A program made the translations under genes and the position numbers. Below, one piece after another: positions 23,268-32,904 of a stretch of DNA of 64,000 bases; within the stretch, counting starts at the first letter, position 1; each line of letters begins with the position of its first letter. Under the pieces are notes generated by a model. That model was not told the DNA's origin, did not search any database, and saw nothing but the letters and a program-made list of their open reading frames with translations. Source of the DNA: Rhyacichthys aspro (Eukaryota; Chordata; Actinopteri; Gobiiformes; Rhyacichthyidae); the NCBI GenBank assembly GCA_036850595.1, contig CM072170.1, positions 18,770,051-18,834,050 on the forward strand, read 5' to 3'.

Positions 23268-23945
23268 TAAGGGCCTTCTACGCCCCTCCAGCCCTTTAGT
23301 ACACATCCAGATCCTGATCCAGGTATCCAAGTATCTGCCGGTATCAGACCCTGATCCAATCCAACTGGTATTTTAATATAGATCATATAAATAAAGACCC
23401 TTGTATTTGCCACATTTACTGTAATGAGTAAGCTTGTTTAAATAAAAAGAAAGTGAAGGCCAGCTCTTTAACCATATATAAGCATACAATAACAACTTAG
23501 TCGAGGATTCATTTTATTTATGATTCTTAGGGTCAGAGGTCAGCATTGATCAAACCAAAGGAAAGCAAAATCATCCTCAGGTGGAAGACACTATCTCTAA
23601 TAATAAAGCTGATGGATTTTAGGGACTGCAAATCACACTATTTTTTTAATTAAAATAAATAAAATGCATCTTACAACGGCAGTTTTTCGCCAGCTCTCAC
23701 TAATGTAAATCATATTAGTGAGTAAAGACAACAGCAGTTTGCTCTGTGGGGTTCAAGTGAAAACGCTCTGAGGGAAGGGCTGTGAAACTACGATAAAGTG
23801 TAAGCTACAAACAGTTAGCTTTCATTTAGTTATCCATGGTTTGTTTATAGTATTTTTCTTGCTGTAACTTTGAAGTTCGTAGTTTTTATTATAAAGACTG
23901 GTCAATATCTTCATAAATGTATTAAAGACAATATTAAATATATAA
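23268..23945. other. No gene recognised; possible repeat scrap at 23290-23380
   Basis: 'ccagatcctgatccaggtat' and 'ggtatcagaccctgatcc' are near-duplicate words typical of a dispersed MITE-like repeat with 'gatccagtatcgg' motifs. The rest is AT-rich without a reading frame of interest. Confidence 0.3.
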
Positions 23946-23949
23946 GCTC

Positions 23950-24430
23950 TGTTCTTAAATCAAGTTTTTTATCCCTTAAGGCTCCTGAGCAAAGTCAAGC
24001 CATGACAGGGAAAAAAATATGCAACTGCATCTGCCCAATACTCCAGTCGTTACATTTGCTTCCTATACGTTTTAGAGTTCATTCAATGGCATAGCATGAT
24101 TGTATGTATCTATAGAGCTGTCTCATCTACTGATATCTCATCTTCATAAATGTATCCTTTCATTAAAAACAATTATTATTTTTTAACCTTCAAACCATGT
24201 CTCACCTTCTGTTGAGGCTTTTTTGAGCCAGGTTGTAACATATATGCTATTTACTCTTTATGCTGTCTGGATGGACACTATAGTTAAAAACATGGACCTT
24301 CCTCTACATGTTGATGATACACTATATGTTACAGTATCCACTCTCTAGAACAAACACAGGACAAAACAACACCCCTGTACTTACACCAGGGCAATGAAAA
24401 CCTCCAAAAACCCAGCAATGGAAGTAATGC
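23950..24430 (+). mobile_element. Two scraps of L2/Rex1-like LINE sequence
   Basis: At about 24030-24090 the plus strand reads 'LQSLHLLPIRFRVHS', matching the conserved 'LQSLHWLPI-FRI' block found near the C-terminus of L2/Rex1-type ORF2. Shifted-frame remains follow ('IYRAVSSTDISS'). At 24355-24430, 'aggacaaaacaacacccctg' and 'gggcaatgaaaacctccaaa' match the 3' untranslated part of the LINE at 39489-40660 (in reverse complement there). The two scraps may not belong to one insertion. Everything between them is unassigned. Confidence 0.35.
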
Positions 24431-26243
24431 GTTCATTATCTTCTGGGTATTTATTTGACATATCCTTATTACTCTATTATATGGGCTTGTTCAATATGTG
24501 TTATGAAGAAAATTGTATATACTTTGTATTAAAAGGATGTTTATTACTTACTTATGAATATTATGAGATTTGATACATTTGACACACTTCTCACTTTTGT
24601 CATCAACAGGGCTTTTGTGAGTGTTTAATGCCACCTCAGTGAATCTTTGACCACGCAGTCATTAACACATCCCTCTCACAGAGCAGTGACAATAGCAGGA
24701 CATGTTGTGCTGAAGGGTGACTCATCCTGAACCACTCAGAGGAGAGATGTCTGCTGGGAACTGTGGCCTTGATCAGTCCTGCTCAGGGCTGTTGTCTGTG
24801 AGAATCTCCCACCAGATTAGACCAACCTGCCTCTGCTCTGAGTCATGTGACCTGCCTTAACACTCCTCTCAGAGCCATGAGTGGCTGTGTGCCACTTCAC
24901 TCCCTCCTCCTGGGACATGGGACCCACTGTTACAGTAAGACCAAAGTACACAGACACTTTTGGCCTGCTCGGACAGCGCCACAAGGAGAAACACATAGTT
25001 CCATCAGCAGGTCTTATTTATTCAAGTGATTGCTGGGAAGTCTAATAAACATTACACTGCATAACATAACAAATAATCACAGTAATATCATATATTGAAA
25101 AAATTAGTCAGACTCTGCTATGATCAGCGTTGTTAACACTGCTGAGCAGTGCTATTGTCTCAGTCTGTGTTTTAAGGAAAATGATTCCATATCACAAATG
25201 TAATACATAAAAAATATTGCTACACAGTGAGACAAGGGTTCAGTCTGGTCAAATTATGATTATGTATCACATCATTTGAGCATAATTAGCTACATTAAAT
25301 AATGTTTAGCATTGTGATTGATTTATATGCTTCATTACCTCCCTTCTTAATGACAAGATTGTTTCTTGGTAACATGTAACATGTTGATTTGTTTTTCCAC
25401 ATGGATATATCACAGAAACAGAAAAGAAAAAAGCTTTGCAAAATCTATTTCAAAAAGCACATGGGTAACATGAATCATTTGGAAAATCTGTAATAGTGAA
25501 CCACTCTACCTCCTGAACTGTCCACCTTTAGTATCTGTGGTTAGTGATGTTAGCAAGATACTCGTGATGCTAGTTAGCTCCACCAGGTTCCAATACTGAT
25601 GTAGAGAAGGCCTGCTGCCTCCACTGGTGAAAAGATAGTTAGTCCTGTCAACTCACAACCAGAAGGTTCCAAGTTTGATCCATTGCATGTTTTTTTGTTT
25701 CCCCTTCCAACCTTGATTAAATGACACTATACACTACAGCACTCAGCAGTCAGATCCCCCGGGCAGTGCTCAAAGTTTGACATGTAAATGACAACATTGT
25801 CTGTGGGTGGGTTCAGGTTTATAAGTGTGGCATTGAGAAATGTTTTTGACTGCTTTGGAATTGTCTGCAGGTTGCTAACTGTTTGCTTTTGTTCTGGACA
25901 CACATGCAAAGACATATTTTGCCTCAAAGACCATTTGCTGTGTATTCATTTACAGGAGTTGTTTACAGGAGAGTGGAGCGATGAAATGAAAACAAAATGA
26001 AATGAAACAAAAACACCCCCTTGGCCAGATTCAAAAGTTTACAATTTTGTTGTGTGAAAACACTGGTGTTGTGTTAACCAGAGGTCTACCAGCAACAGAA
26101 TCATTGCAGATTCTGCAAAATGTGTTGTTGTATAAATGGCCACTCAACACTCTGCATCAGATGTAATATGGATGAACTACTTATTGAACCTGTTCAAAGC
26201 TGTCAACTTGTCCCACTGAGGAGTGAGATGTCACAGTGGGCTG

Positions 26244-26246
<3 letters not shown>
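24431..26246. other. No gene recognised; possible tRNA-like scrap at 25640-25685
   Basis: 'ctcacaaccagaaggttcca' followed by 'agtttgatcc' at 25651-25680 resembles a decayed tRNA-derived SINE head with a B-box, but no body follows. Frames of at most 70 codons elsewhere carry no motifs. The GC-richer stretch 24640-24990 is unassigned. Confidence 0.35.

Positions 26247-26326
<80 letters not shown>
26247..26326. repeat. (TA)40 microsatellite
   Basis: Eighty bases of perfect TA alternation. The YIYIYI frames read through it are artefacts of translation. It is expected to be length-polymorphic and prone to assembly error. Confidence 0.98.
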
Positions 26327-26330
<4 letters not shown>

Positions 26331-26389
26331 CCTTAAAAAAGTGGTAATTTTCAGGCAGCTGGGGTGTTTACAATTTTTCTTTTATTTTA

Positions 26390-26490
26390 TCGCTTGCCTA
26401 AATGTAATCATTATTAACATCTGTGTTTCTCCTACATCTCTGTGAAGCACTTTGCTTAACTTTGATTTAAATGTGCTATATAAATAAACT
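26390..26490 (+). repeat. LINE/SINE 3' tail scrap
   Basis: 'ctctgtgaagcactttgc' followed by 'atgtgctatataaataaac' is the familiar 3' end of fish L2-type elements and of SINEs that borrow their tail. No coding part is left. The minus-strand LINE fragment at 55935-56325 ends in the equivalent sequence. Confidence 0.45.
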
Positions 26491-27074
26491 TGGCATGTCA
26501 AAACAATGAAATTACCTATAAATATGGCCAATGAATTTTATTAGCTGGTTTTAATTATATTAGTTTATGTAAAGGTTGTAAATTAATTCATATTTGATGC
26601 AATACAACAATATAAAACATACAAAATAATATGATTCATCTTTCAAAACATGACAAAAGACTGTCGAAAAACTAGATATTGGGTTTAAAATAGCAACAAT
26701 TTACTGTTAATTTGAAATCATATCAAATGTAAGTTCAGTTTTTATGTGTAATTTATTTAGATTTCCTGATTCACCTGTATAATTGTTGGTTTTATCTTCA
26801 ACAAAACATCCAAAGCACCCTTATTTAACAAAAAGACTGATTATAAAAACACCAGAATTATGATCATTTCAAGGAAATTACACATTGAACGTGTACTGAC
26901 TGGATATGAGGCTAAAGATGAACAAGAACAGCAAGATATAATATTTTTATTTAACTGGTGTCCATTATTACAGCAATAATCAAAAATCATTCAAATTAAA
27001 ATGGCTGTCTTACTATGCAAAAACAAAACAAACAAACAAAAAAAAGGCCATTAAAATAAAACTAAATTGGAAAT
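26491..27074. other. No gene recognised; strongly AT-rich
   Basis: Low GC, many A- and T-runs, no reading frame of interest. Confidence 0.4.
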
Positions 27075-27243
27075 TAAAAGGCAGTAATGCAAACAAAGCT
27101 GATGAGCTACCCACTTACTTCAACATCTCTGTCAACTTGGTCTAGTAACCATACATCCACAATAGTGAGAATAAAGCTAGATTATATAAATAACCTACAT
27201 TAAACTTTACTGAAAAGTAAAAGGCAGTAATGCAAACAAAGCT
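27075..27243. repeat. 26-bp exact direct repeat around a 117-bp segment
   Basis: The 26 bases starting taaaaggcagtaatgc at 27075-27100 recur exactly at 27218-27243. The spacing (143 bp start to start) would suit a target-site duplication around a short insertion, or a local duplication. The 117 bp between them show no recognised repeat family and no poly-A tail. Confidence 0.8.
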
Positions 27244-28589
27244 ACACTTACTGCAGCCATAATGCTGAAGAGCTGCTGTTTGCCCTTTTGCATAGTTAAT
27301 AAATAAAAACATTCCAAAGATTGTTTTCCCTCACAGGTTTTTTTAATAGGGACAATGCACATTAATGAACAACTGCCACAGCTGTAAATGTGCCTGATTA
27401 TAGCAGAATTGCTTATTTCCATCAGAAGTCCCCAGGCAGGTAACATAAAATAACACAATTAATAGACAAAAGTACTACAAACACAAGAGACAACAATACA
27501 AATCAAGTTAAAAGTGGTCACAGATTTGATTTGACTGTATCCACTGTTTCAAATGTATCTTAAAAATTTCATAAATTGAACACCTGTTGCTCTTTATTGC
27601 TATTTAAGAGAGGATATGTCAAGATATTACTGCTATTCAAAAGGTTTCTTGGGTATTTGAGTCTTGTTTTGTCATTATTTCATTATCAAGCATTAGCAAG
27701 CACCTGTTTCTGTAACTTGACATGAGCATGAATCAAGGGTAAATAGGAGATATCTGAAAATCTGAAACTCAAAAATTATTCCTCAGGTACAGTTGGGACT
27801 ATTTTCAAAAACATTATTTTATTGTTATTTATTTCTTAATCTATGAATCTATCAATCATTTCAGTACTTGAGCAGTGCTCAGTTATGTGTGCATTTTATA
27901 ATGCAATGCAATACATAAAATTGACAGGTGCTGTCTTCCCTCTGCAAGAATTCCAAGGTTGCTGCTTGATATAGCCATTCACAATGGTCTGGTCCACAGA
28001 TAACATGAAGTGCTCTGCTGCCAGTAAAGTAGAGTTTCCTGTTGTGTACAAAGACTACAGAAAAGGAAAACATTTTTGTGACAAACTGAGCCAAAAGACC
28101 ATAACTCCAACAACTGTTAAATAAAATTGTTATGTTACAACTGAGTCCAGTATAACAATAACATAAAAGGGATAGTTTTCTTTTGTTTTGTTTACAACAA
28201 CATATTTTGGTCTAAAGTATTGTTATTAATATCAATGCATATACATAACTCAGGATACAGATGCTGTGAATAGGGAAATCCCAGGAAAGCTTTAGCCAGT
28301 CAGATAGAAATTAGCAGTACCTGCATCAAATCTATTTTTAATGAATGGTCTCAAACACTATGAAGCTGAGAAAAGCTACAACCACAATGACAACAACCAA
28401 TCAAACCATATCCAACCCAGAAGTGTACATCCAAAGCTTTACCTGACCATAATATAAAGATACATGCACAATAAAATCAAAATAAGCAAGTCAGTATTGA
28501 CTGTTATCACAACACTAAAAAAACAGTATCTTACATGTAAAGAGAATAGAAAAAGATAAATATTCATGCCACACAGAACAGTACATGGT
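27244..28589. other. Mostly unassigned; dispersed-repeat-like block at 27335-27440
   Basis: 'aatagggacaatgcacatta' and 'agaagtccccaggcagg' at 27349-27440 look like a dispersed fish repeat that I have seen with similar wording, class unknown. Minus-strand frames at 27207-27458 and 27879-28094 contain no motif I can assign. Confidence 0.35.
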
Positions 28590-29180
28590 GTACTTGGAAG
28601 TTCAGCACAGTCCACTTCAGAGGGCAGGGTTGTTTGATCCACTGTAAAACATCAACAATTCTTCTTCTTCTTCTCACAATATTTAAGGAGTTAAACTATT
28701 TTTCACGTATTTGCTATGTGTTTCTCTTCCATGTCCATGCCTGTAAGCTCTTAAAAATGAGTCTTCATGCCAGCTGTCTGAAACAGACATGGTCATTCCT
28801 TTGTCAAGTCAGAAGTCTTAGTTCCCCTGATAATGTCTTTTTTCTGAGTGAAGAAAGTGGCCCTCATCATATTCTCAATAGCTCTGCTGTCACAGCATCT
28901 TTCTCTGTACATTTTTTAACTCTTCTTGTGCATGTTTCTGGGATTCAGGGGTTTCATCAGGTGGAAGCCATGTTGGTTGCCTGTCTATACCCCACCTCAG
29001 AAGAGAAGTGTCTAGTCTTCTCTTCTGAGGTGGGGTATCCTCTTCTCTACCGCTGCTAATAACTTGTCTCTTTAATTAAGGAAAGTGAAGTAGTTCCTCT
29101 TTTCAGGTTATCCACTCTGCTGACATCTTCCTTGCTATCTCACTGAGGTGCTTCTTCCCAGGTGTTGCATATATGGTTAA
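28590..29180 (-). pseudogene. Broken reading frame of a multicopy fish protein family (SAMD3-like, tentative)
   Basis: Reading the minus strand right to left gives, in shifting frames, 'WLPPDETPESQKHAQEELKN', then 'TFFTQKKDIIRGTK', then 'PCLFQTAGMKTHF' and 'ELTGMDMEEKH'. This order (WLPP..E..ES / RR-x-x-I / WP-LF / F-x-x-x-T) resembles a highly repeated teleost family often annotated as sterile-alpha-motif domain 3-like or uncharacterised. Its copies are usually repeat-borne. At least three frameshifts or stops interrupt it, so it is not functional. A perfect 22-bp hairpin (28987-29038) lies within it and duplicates part of the sequence in inverse. The identification rests on motif resemblance only. 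The plus-strand frame at 28634-29059 is its shadow. Confidence 0.35.
28987..29038. repeat. 22-bp perfect inverted repeat with 8-base loop
   Basis: ataccccacctcagaagag plus aag (28987-29008) is followed by the loop tgtctagt and the exact reverse complement (29017-29038). It is the longest perfect hairpin I found in the window. Its position inside a decayed reading frame suggests a templated inversion or fold-back duplication rather than an RNA gene. Confidence 0.85.
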
Positions 29181-29906
29181 AATTTCACTGACAACAAGCC
29201 GTATGGTTTCAAGTCTTGTTGGCCACTTTCCTGTTTCCACCTTTCTGATGATTTAAAATGGAATTTTCTGCCGAAGAACTTGAAATTTAAAATGCCAGCT
29301 ATAGTCAGACAGTCGACGAGGTGTGAAATCCATATGTGAACTAGTTCACATATAAAGTGTGCTTGCAAAGTTGGACACTGTGACACAGCAGATGACCGCC
29401 AATGATGACGGAAACATGACATTTAAAAGCATTGTAGTTTCGGAACTGACACTTGCAACTTTCTGTACAACATGGCTACTGATAATGTGCCTCATTTTTA
29501 TGAAGCCCTTGATGCATCACATACTTTTAGGGTTTTCACTGTCTTTCGACAATCTTTTGACATTCTTAACTCACCTTTACACCTTACTCCATGAAATCAA
29601 CAACTCACGCCACTTATCTGTAGAGAGAAAGACAAAAACATGAAATCTGCCTGAATGAATGTGCATGTAATGAAGATTTTAAGGAGCATTTTAATTTACA
29701 CCACCCATGCAGAGACCTACCATAAAGGAAGACAATGAGAAGGGAACAGTAGTTAAAAAGGTCTCAGGAATGGGAAATATATTGTTATATTACCATCAAC
29801 AAAAGGCAATTATTGACGGCACTATAGCAAGTGGTACACAGCAGAAAAGGTTGGCAACTGTTCTGCATGTTAGACATATCACTGCATACCACCATTACTG
29901 TGGGCC
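29181..29906. other. No gene recognised
   Basis: Overlapping frames on both strands (29177-29422 minus, 29359-29643 plus, 29707-29925 plus) carry no identifiable domain. The sequence may be the upstream part of the same repeat as 28590-29180. Confidence 0.3.
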
Positions 29907-30021
29907 GCGTAATGGGCGGTTATGAGGCCCCGCGGATCACGTCCATTACGCAAAGAACTGCTGTGTTAACGCGGTCATGGAAATCTGACTGATTTGTCAG
30001 CAGCCAGGTTTCCATGGCCGC
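29907..30021. repeat. GC-rich double hairpin
   Basis: gcgtaatgg (29907-29915) pairs exactly with ccattacgc (29943-29951). A second stem, gcggtcatggaaa (29971-29983), pairs with tttccatggccgc (30009-30021) at 12 of 13 bases. Inside it ctgac/gtcag (29985-29989 and 29996-30000) forms a further short stem. The block is much richer in CG than its surroundings. It could be a transposon end or a small regulatory element; nothing decides between these. Confidence 0.55.
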
Positions 30022-31916
30022 AGACATTCTAACTCCGCTAACCAGCACACTAGTGGCTGGTCTGGCTGTATACTAAGTGCAGCTTACACTGACAGTTTTT
30101 GTCATCACAGTTAGCTAATATTTCAATTGACTACATGCGAAATGATCATATGGATTCTCATGTCTCACTTCCACCTCGCTTTCCACTGCTAATCCCATGA
30201 CCCGCGTCGTTGTTCAAATTGATTGGCAGGTGTTCAGCGTCGTCATCCAATGGCATGTTGCGTTGTTCTCATGACCTTGTTCTGGCCCCAGTCTGTGCAG
30301 AGAGATGTTGTAGCAGCAGAATGTTTCCTGATCAAACAATTTCAATTCAGATATGCAGTGAAAGAATTTACTACATTTATTTTGATTTTTATTATTTTTA
30401 TTTCAATTTTTTAAATAAGTAGCACAGTGTGGCCTTGCAATGTTTCATACTTTTTCACGCAAATGGGATGATAAAAGAAATAAAACAAAAGCATTCCAAA
30501 GATAGAGAGAACTGTGCGACTGCATTGGTCTAAAATTGGACTCTTATCTTCTAGACTGGTAACCAACTTTCTATTCACTATATTTTTATTAGCATTGTGG
30601 TCAGTTTCTCTTGTCTCATTACATTTTAAACAAATTGCAAAGAGATTTAAGCCTTATGTTTGCAGTAACATCAAAAGCATGATTTAGCTGTTTGGAATAA
30701 AAAATAAATTTTGCTTAAAGTTACAGCTATGTAGTTGAAGGAACGGGAATTATAAACAAAAAGGACATGCTAATGGTAATGATATTAATTTTTCCTTAAA
30801 AAGAATGGAAATATTATGGGTTTTCAACAGTTTTTCAATTGTAATTTTTACAACTGACAAGTAAAATCACATTATGTTTTTGCAATTTTAAATATATTTA
30901 AAAAATACAAAAAAAAATCTGAAAAAAATCTAAAATAAAAAGTAAAATTCTGTTAAATTGTAGATTTTTTACAGTGTGAATCACAGCCAACTTGTCTTTA
31001 ACTCTCTGGGACAAAGGTAACTGTGCTGTGTATTTTGAGGAGTGGAGGTAAAACAAGCCAAAAAGCAAATTACATCTAAATGTTTTACTTCTCCACAGTC
31101 CAATAGTGTCCCAGGAAACATGCACCACCAAAAAGCAGTAACAATGGGGCAGATATTGGTAAAAGCTGGGATAACAATGGGTGCCTAAAAGAGAGAAACC
31201 CACTGCTGCCAGGGCTTTAATTAAATCTTTTGCTGCAATTGTATTTTAATGTTGCTGTTTTGTTTTTTGTTTTTTTGCTTGATGTGATCAGTTGAAAATG
31301 ATTGGTGATGGTGGATGGTGGGTTTAAAGCTACTTATTTTATCAAAAATTTCAGCACTTGTCTTGTCACACACAACTGAGTGGCATCTTACATTAGCTAG
31401 AAAACATTCTGACACATAAATAATAAAGACACGTCAGTCCTGCCATTATATTTTACTTTCTTCATTCAGAAACCAATTTTAACACTGTTTTGAGATTGTG
31501 CAAAAGAAGGAATGTGCATTCTGTCTCAAATGCCACTTGTCAAATAGATTTGACTGACACAGATTGGGGAGGATAAGGTTCGAAACACAAATTTGTAGCA
31601 TGACGTACTTTGAAAATCTGGTTTAGCAGTGAGGCATAAAGAACAGCTCCCTCCCAGACAAAAGTTTATCTCTCAGACCTTCTGACAGCTTCTCAGCTTT
31701 ACTTTTCCCCAATTTACCACTGTCAGCGTGAAGCTTCTCACGCCACGCATTAGTCATTCTCACACATTTGTCACTTAGACTGGCTATTTATTTTTGCCTC
31801 TGATTGGACAGTCCTGTCACCAGATTCATGTTCAAAAAACAGCACCATTTACATGACTGTAAAAGTGTACTGGAGCTGCGATTTTGTGGATTTGTGCAGC
31901 TTGGAAAGTACAGTCC
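30022..31916. other. No gene recognised; hAT-like words near 31735-31800
   Basis: 'gtgaagcttctcacgccacg' and 'ctctgattggaca' near 31730-31810 recall the internal sequence of the hAT-like element at 10091-10814, but no terminus is visible. The 101-codon minus-strand frame at 30898-31203 lies in A/T-rich DNA and has no motif. Confidence 0.35.
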
Positions 31917-32904
31917 TTAAAGTAGCACTATGTAACTTTTAGGCCAAAAATATATATTATCAAAATCAATTTGATGGTTCTTAGACATGAGCTAGAATCA
32001 TGCCTATGTCACTGCCCTCAGCTGGACAGAAAGCTCCAATACAAATTTCCTGCCACCAGAACAATGGCATATTGCGAGAGATTAGTGAGTGGCATGCTCT
32101 ACCCCATATCGCATATAATAAAGAAAACAGGCCAATACACTGGACCTATTCTGTCCTGAGTTATGGCGTGCTGGACTATGCTAGACAGATAGCTAACAAA
32201 AAAACTTCAGCCGTTGATACTTTCATCCTTTAGCTTTGTCTTTATTGTAAAACTGGAAAACAAATATAACAAAATATGCATCAATATTTGGCACACTTGA
32301 CATGCACAAGGCACTCAAATTAAATACATAAACCTTACTTCATGTCGCCTCATAATCAAAACATACATAACGTATTTGCATCTCAGTGTAGCGATAGCAT
32401 TCATAAATAGCTAGCAGACAGCTAATCTGCCGCAATGCAGTCAATACCAAAAAACACTTGTGAATCACTGACACGGAACAACTCAAATATTTCATCAACA
32501 ATTTGCAACACCAAAACATATGGTCACTTACGGACAAAGATACTCCAAGGCTTAAAAACGTAAACGAGACTGTTTGTCGCACTGCCGAGGGACCGTGCTC
32601 ATTTGACCAACACCGACAAAAAACAAAACCTATCTCACATTCGGCCACTAGGGGGTAGTACAGAAACAAAACACAAACACAGGCTTTTCAGAGCGAACAC
32701 CCCTCCGAATAACAGTACAGGAACCTAGCAGATTCATATTTGTATAAAATACACTAAATTTACTTGTTATTTCTTCCAAACCTGCTGTAGCTGCAGCTTA
32801 AATGTCTGTTCTGGTAAACAAACATGGTGACCACTACATCCATGGCCTGCAGAGAGAGGGATCTGTGCCCTCTGCTGGCTAAAAGTCACACAGGGTTATT
32901 TTAA
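31917..32904. mobile_element. TTAA-bounded inverted-repeat element, about 1 kb (second family)
   Basis: The left end (31917-31942, starting ttaaagtagcactatg) and the reverse complement of the right end (32879-32904, starting ttaaaataaccctgtg) agree at about 21 of 26 bases and finish in the shared word acttttag. TTAA lies at both outer edges. The right part contains 'gccactagggggtagtacag' and 'gccctctgctggctaaaag', typical words near the ends of common fish MITEs. No transposase is present. The 109-codon minus-strand frame at 32340-32669 has no recognised domain. The superfamily is inferred from TTAA only. Confidence 0.55.

Noticed and set aside
22864..23330. Proline/glycine-rich reading frames of 89-126 codons on the minus strand
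   Set aside because: They come entirely from the homopolymer block and have no protein-like composition outside it.
24295..24345. Reverse-transcriptase-like 'HVDDTLY' on the plus strand
   Set aside because: It resembles a YADD box, but none of the neighbouring residues fit a reverse transcriptase, so chance is more likely.
26120..26445. YIYIYI-rich frames
   Set aside because: Translation of the (TA)40 tract.
28987..29038. MicroRNA precursor
   Set aside because: A stem of only 22 perfectly paired bases with an 8-base loop and no extended flanking stem does not resemble an animal microRNA precursor.
28634..29059. 141-codon plus-strand frame with hydrophobic start
   Set aside because: The opposite strand carries the recognisable decayed frame. 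This one runs through the hairpin and encodes its repeat twice, and it lacks any domain.
32340..32669. 109-codon minus-strand frame as a gene
   Set aside because: It lies within the TTAA-bounded non-autonomous element and shows no domain.
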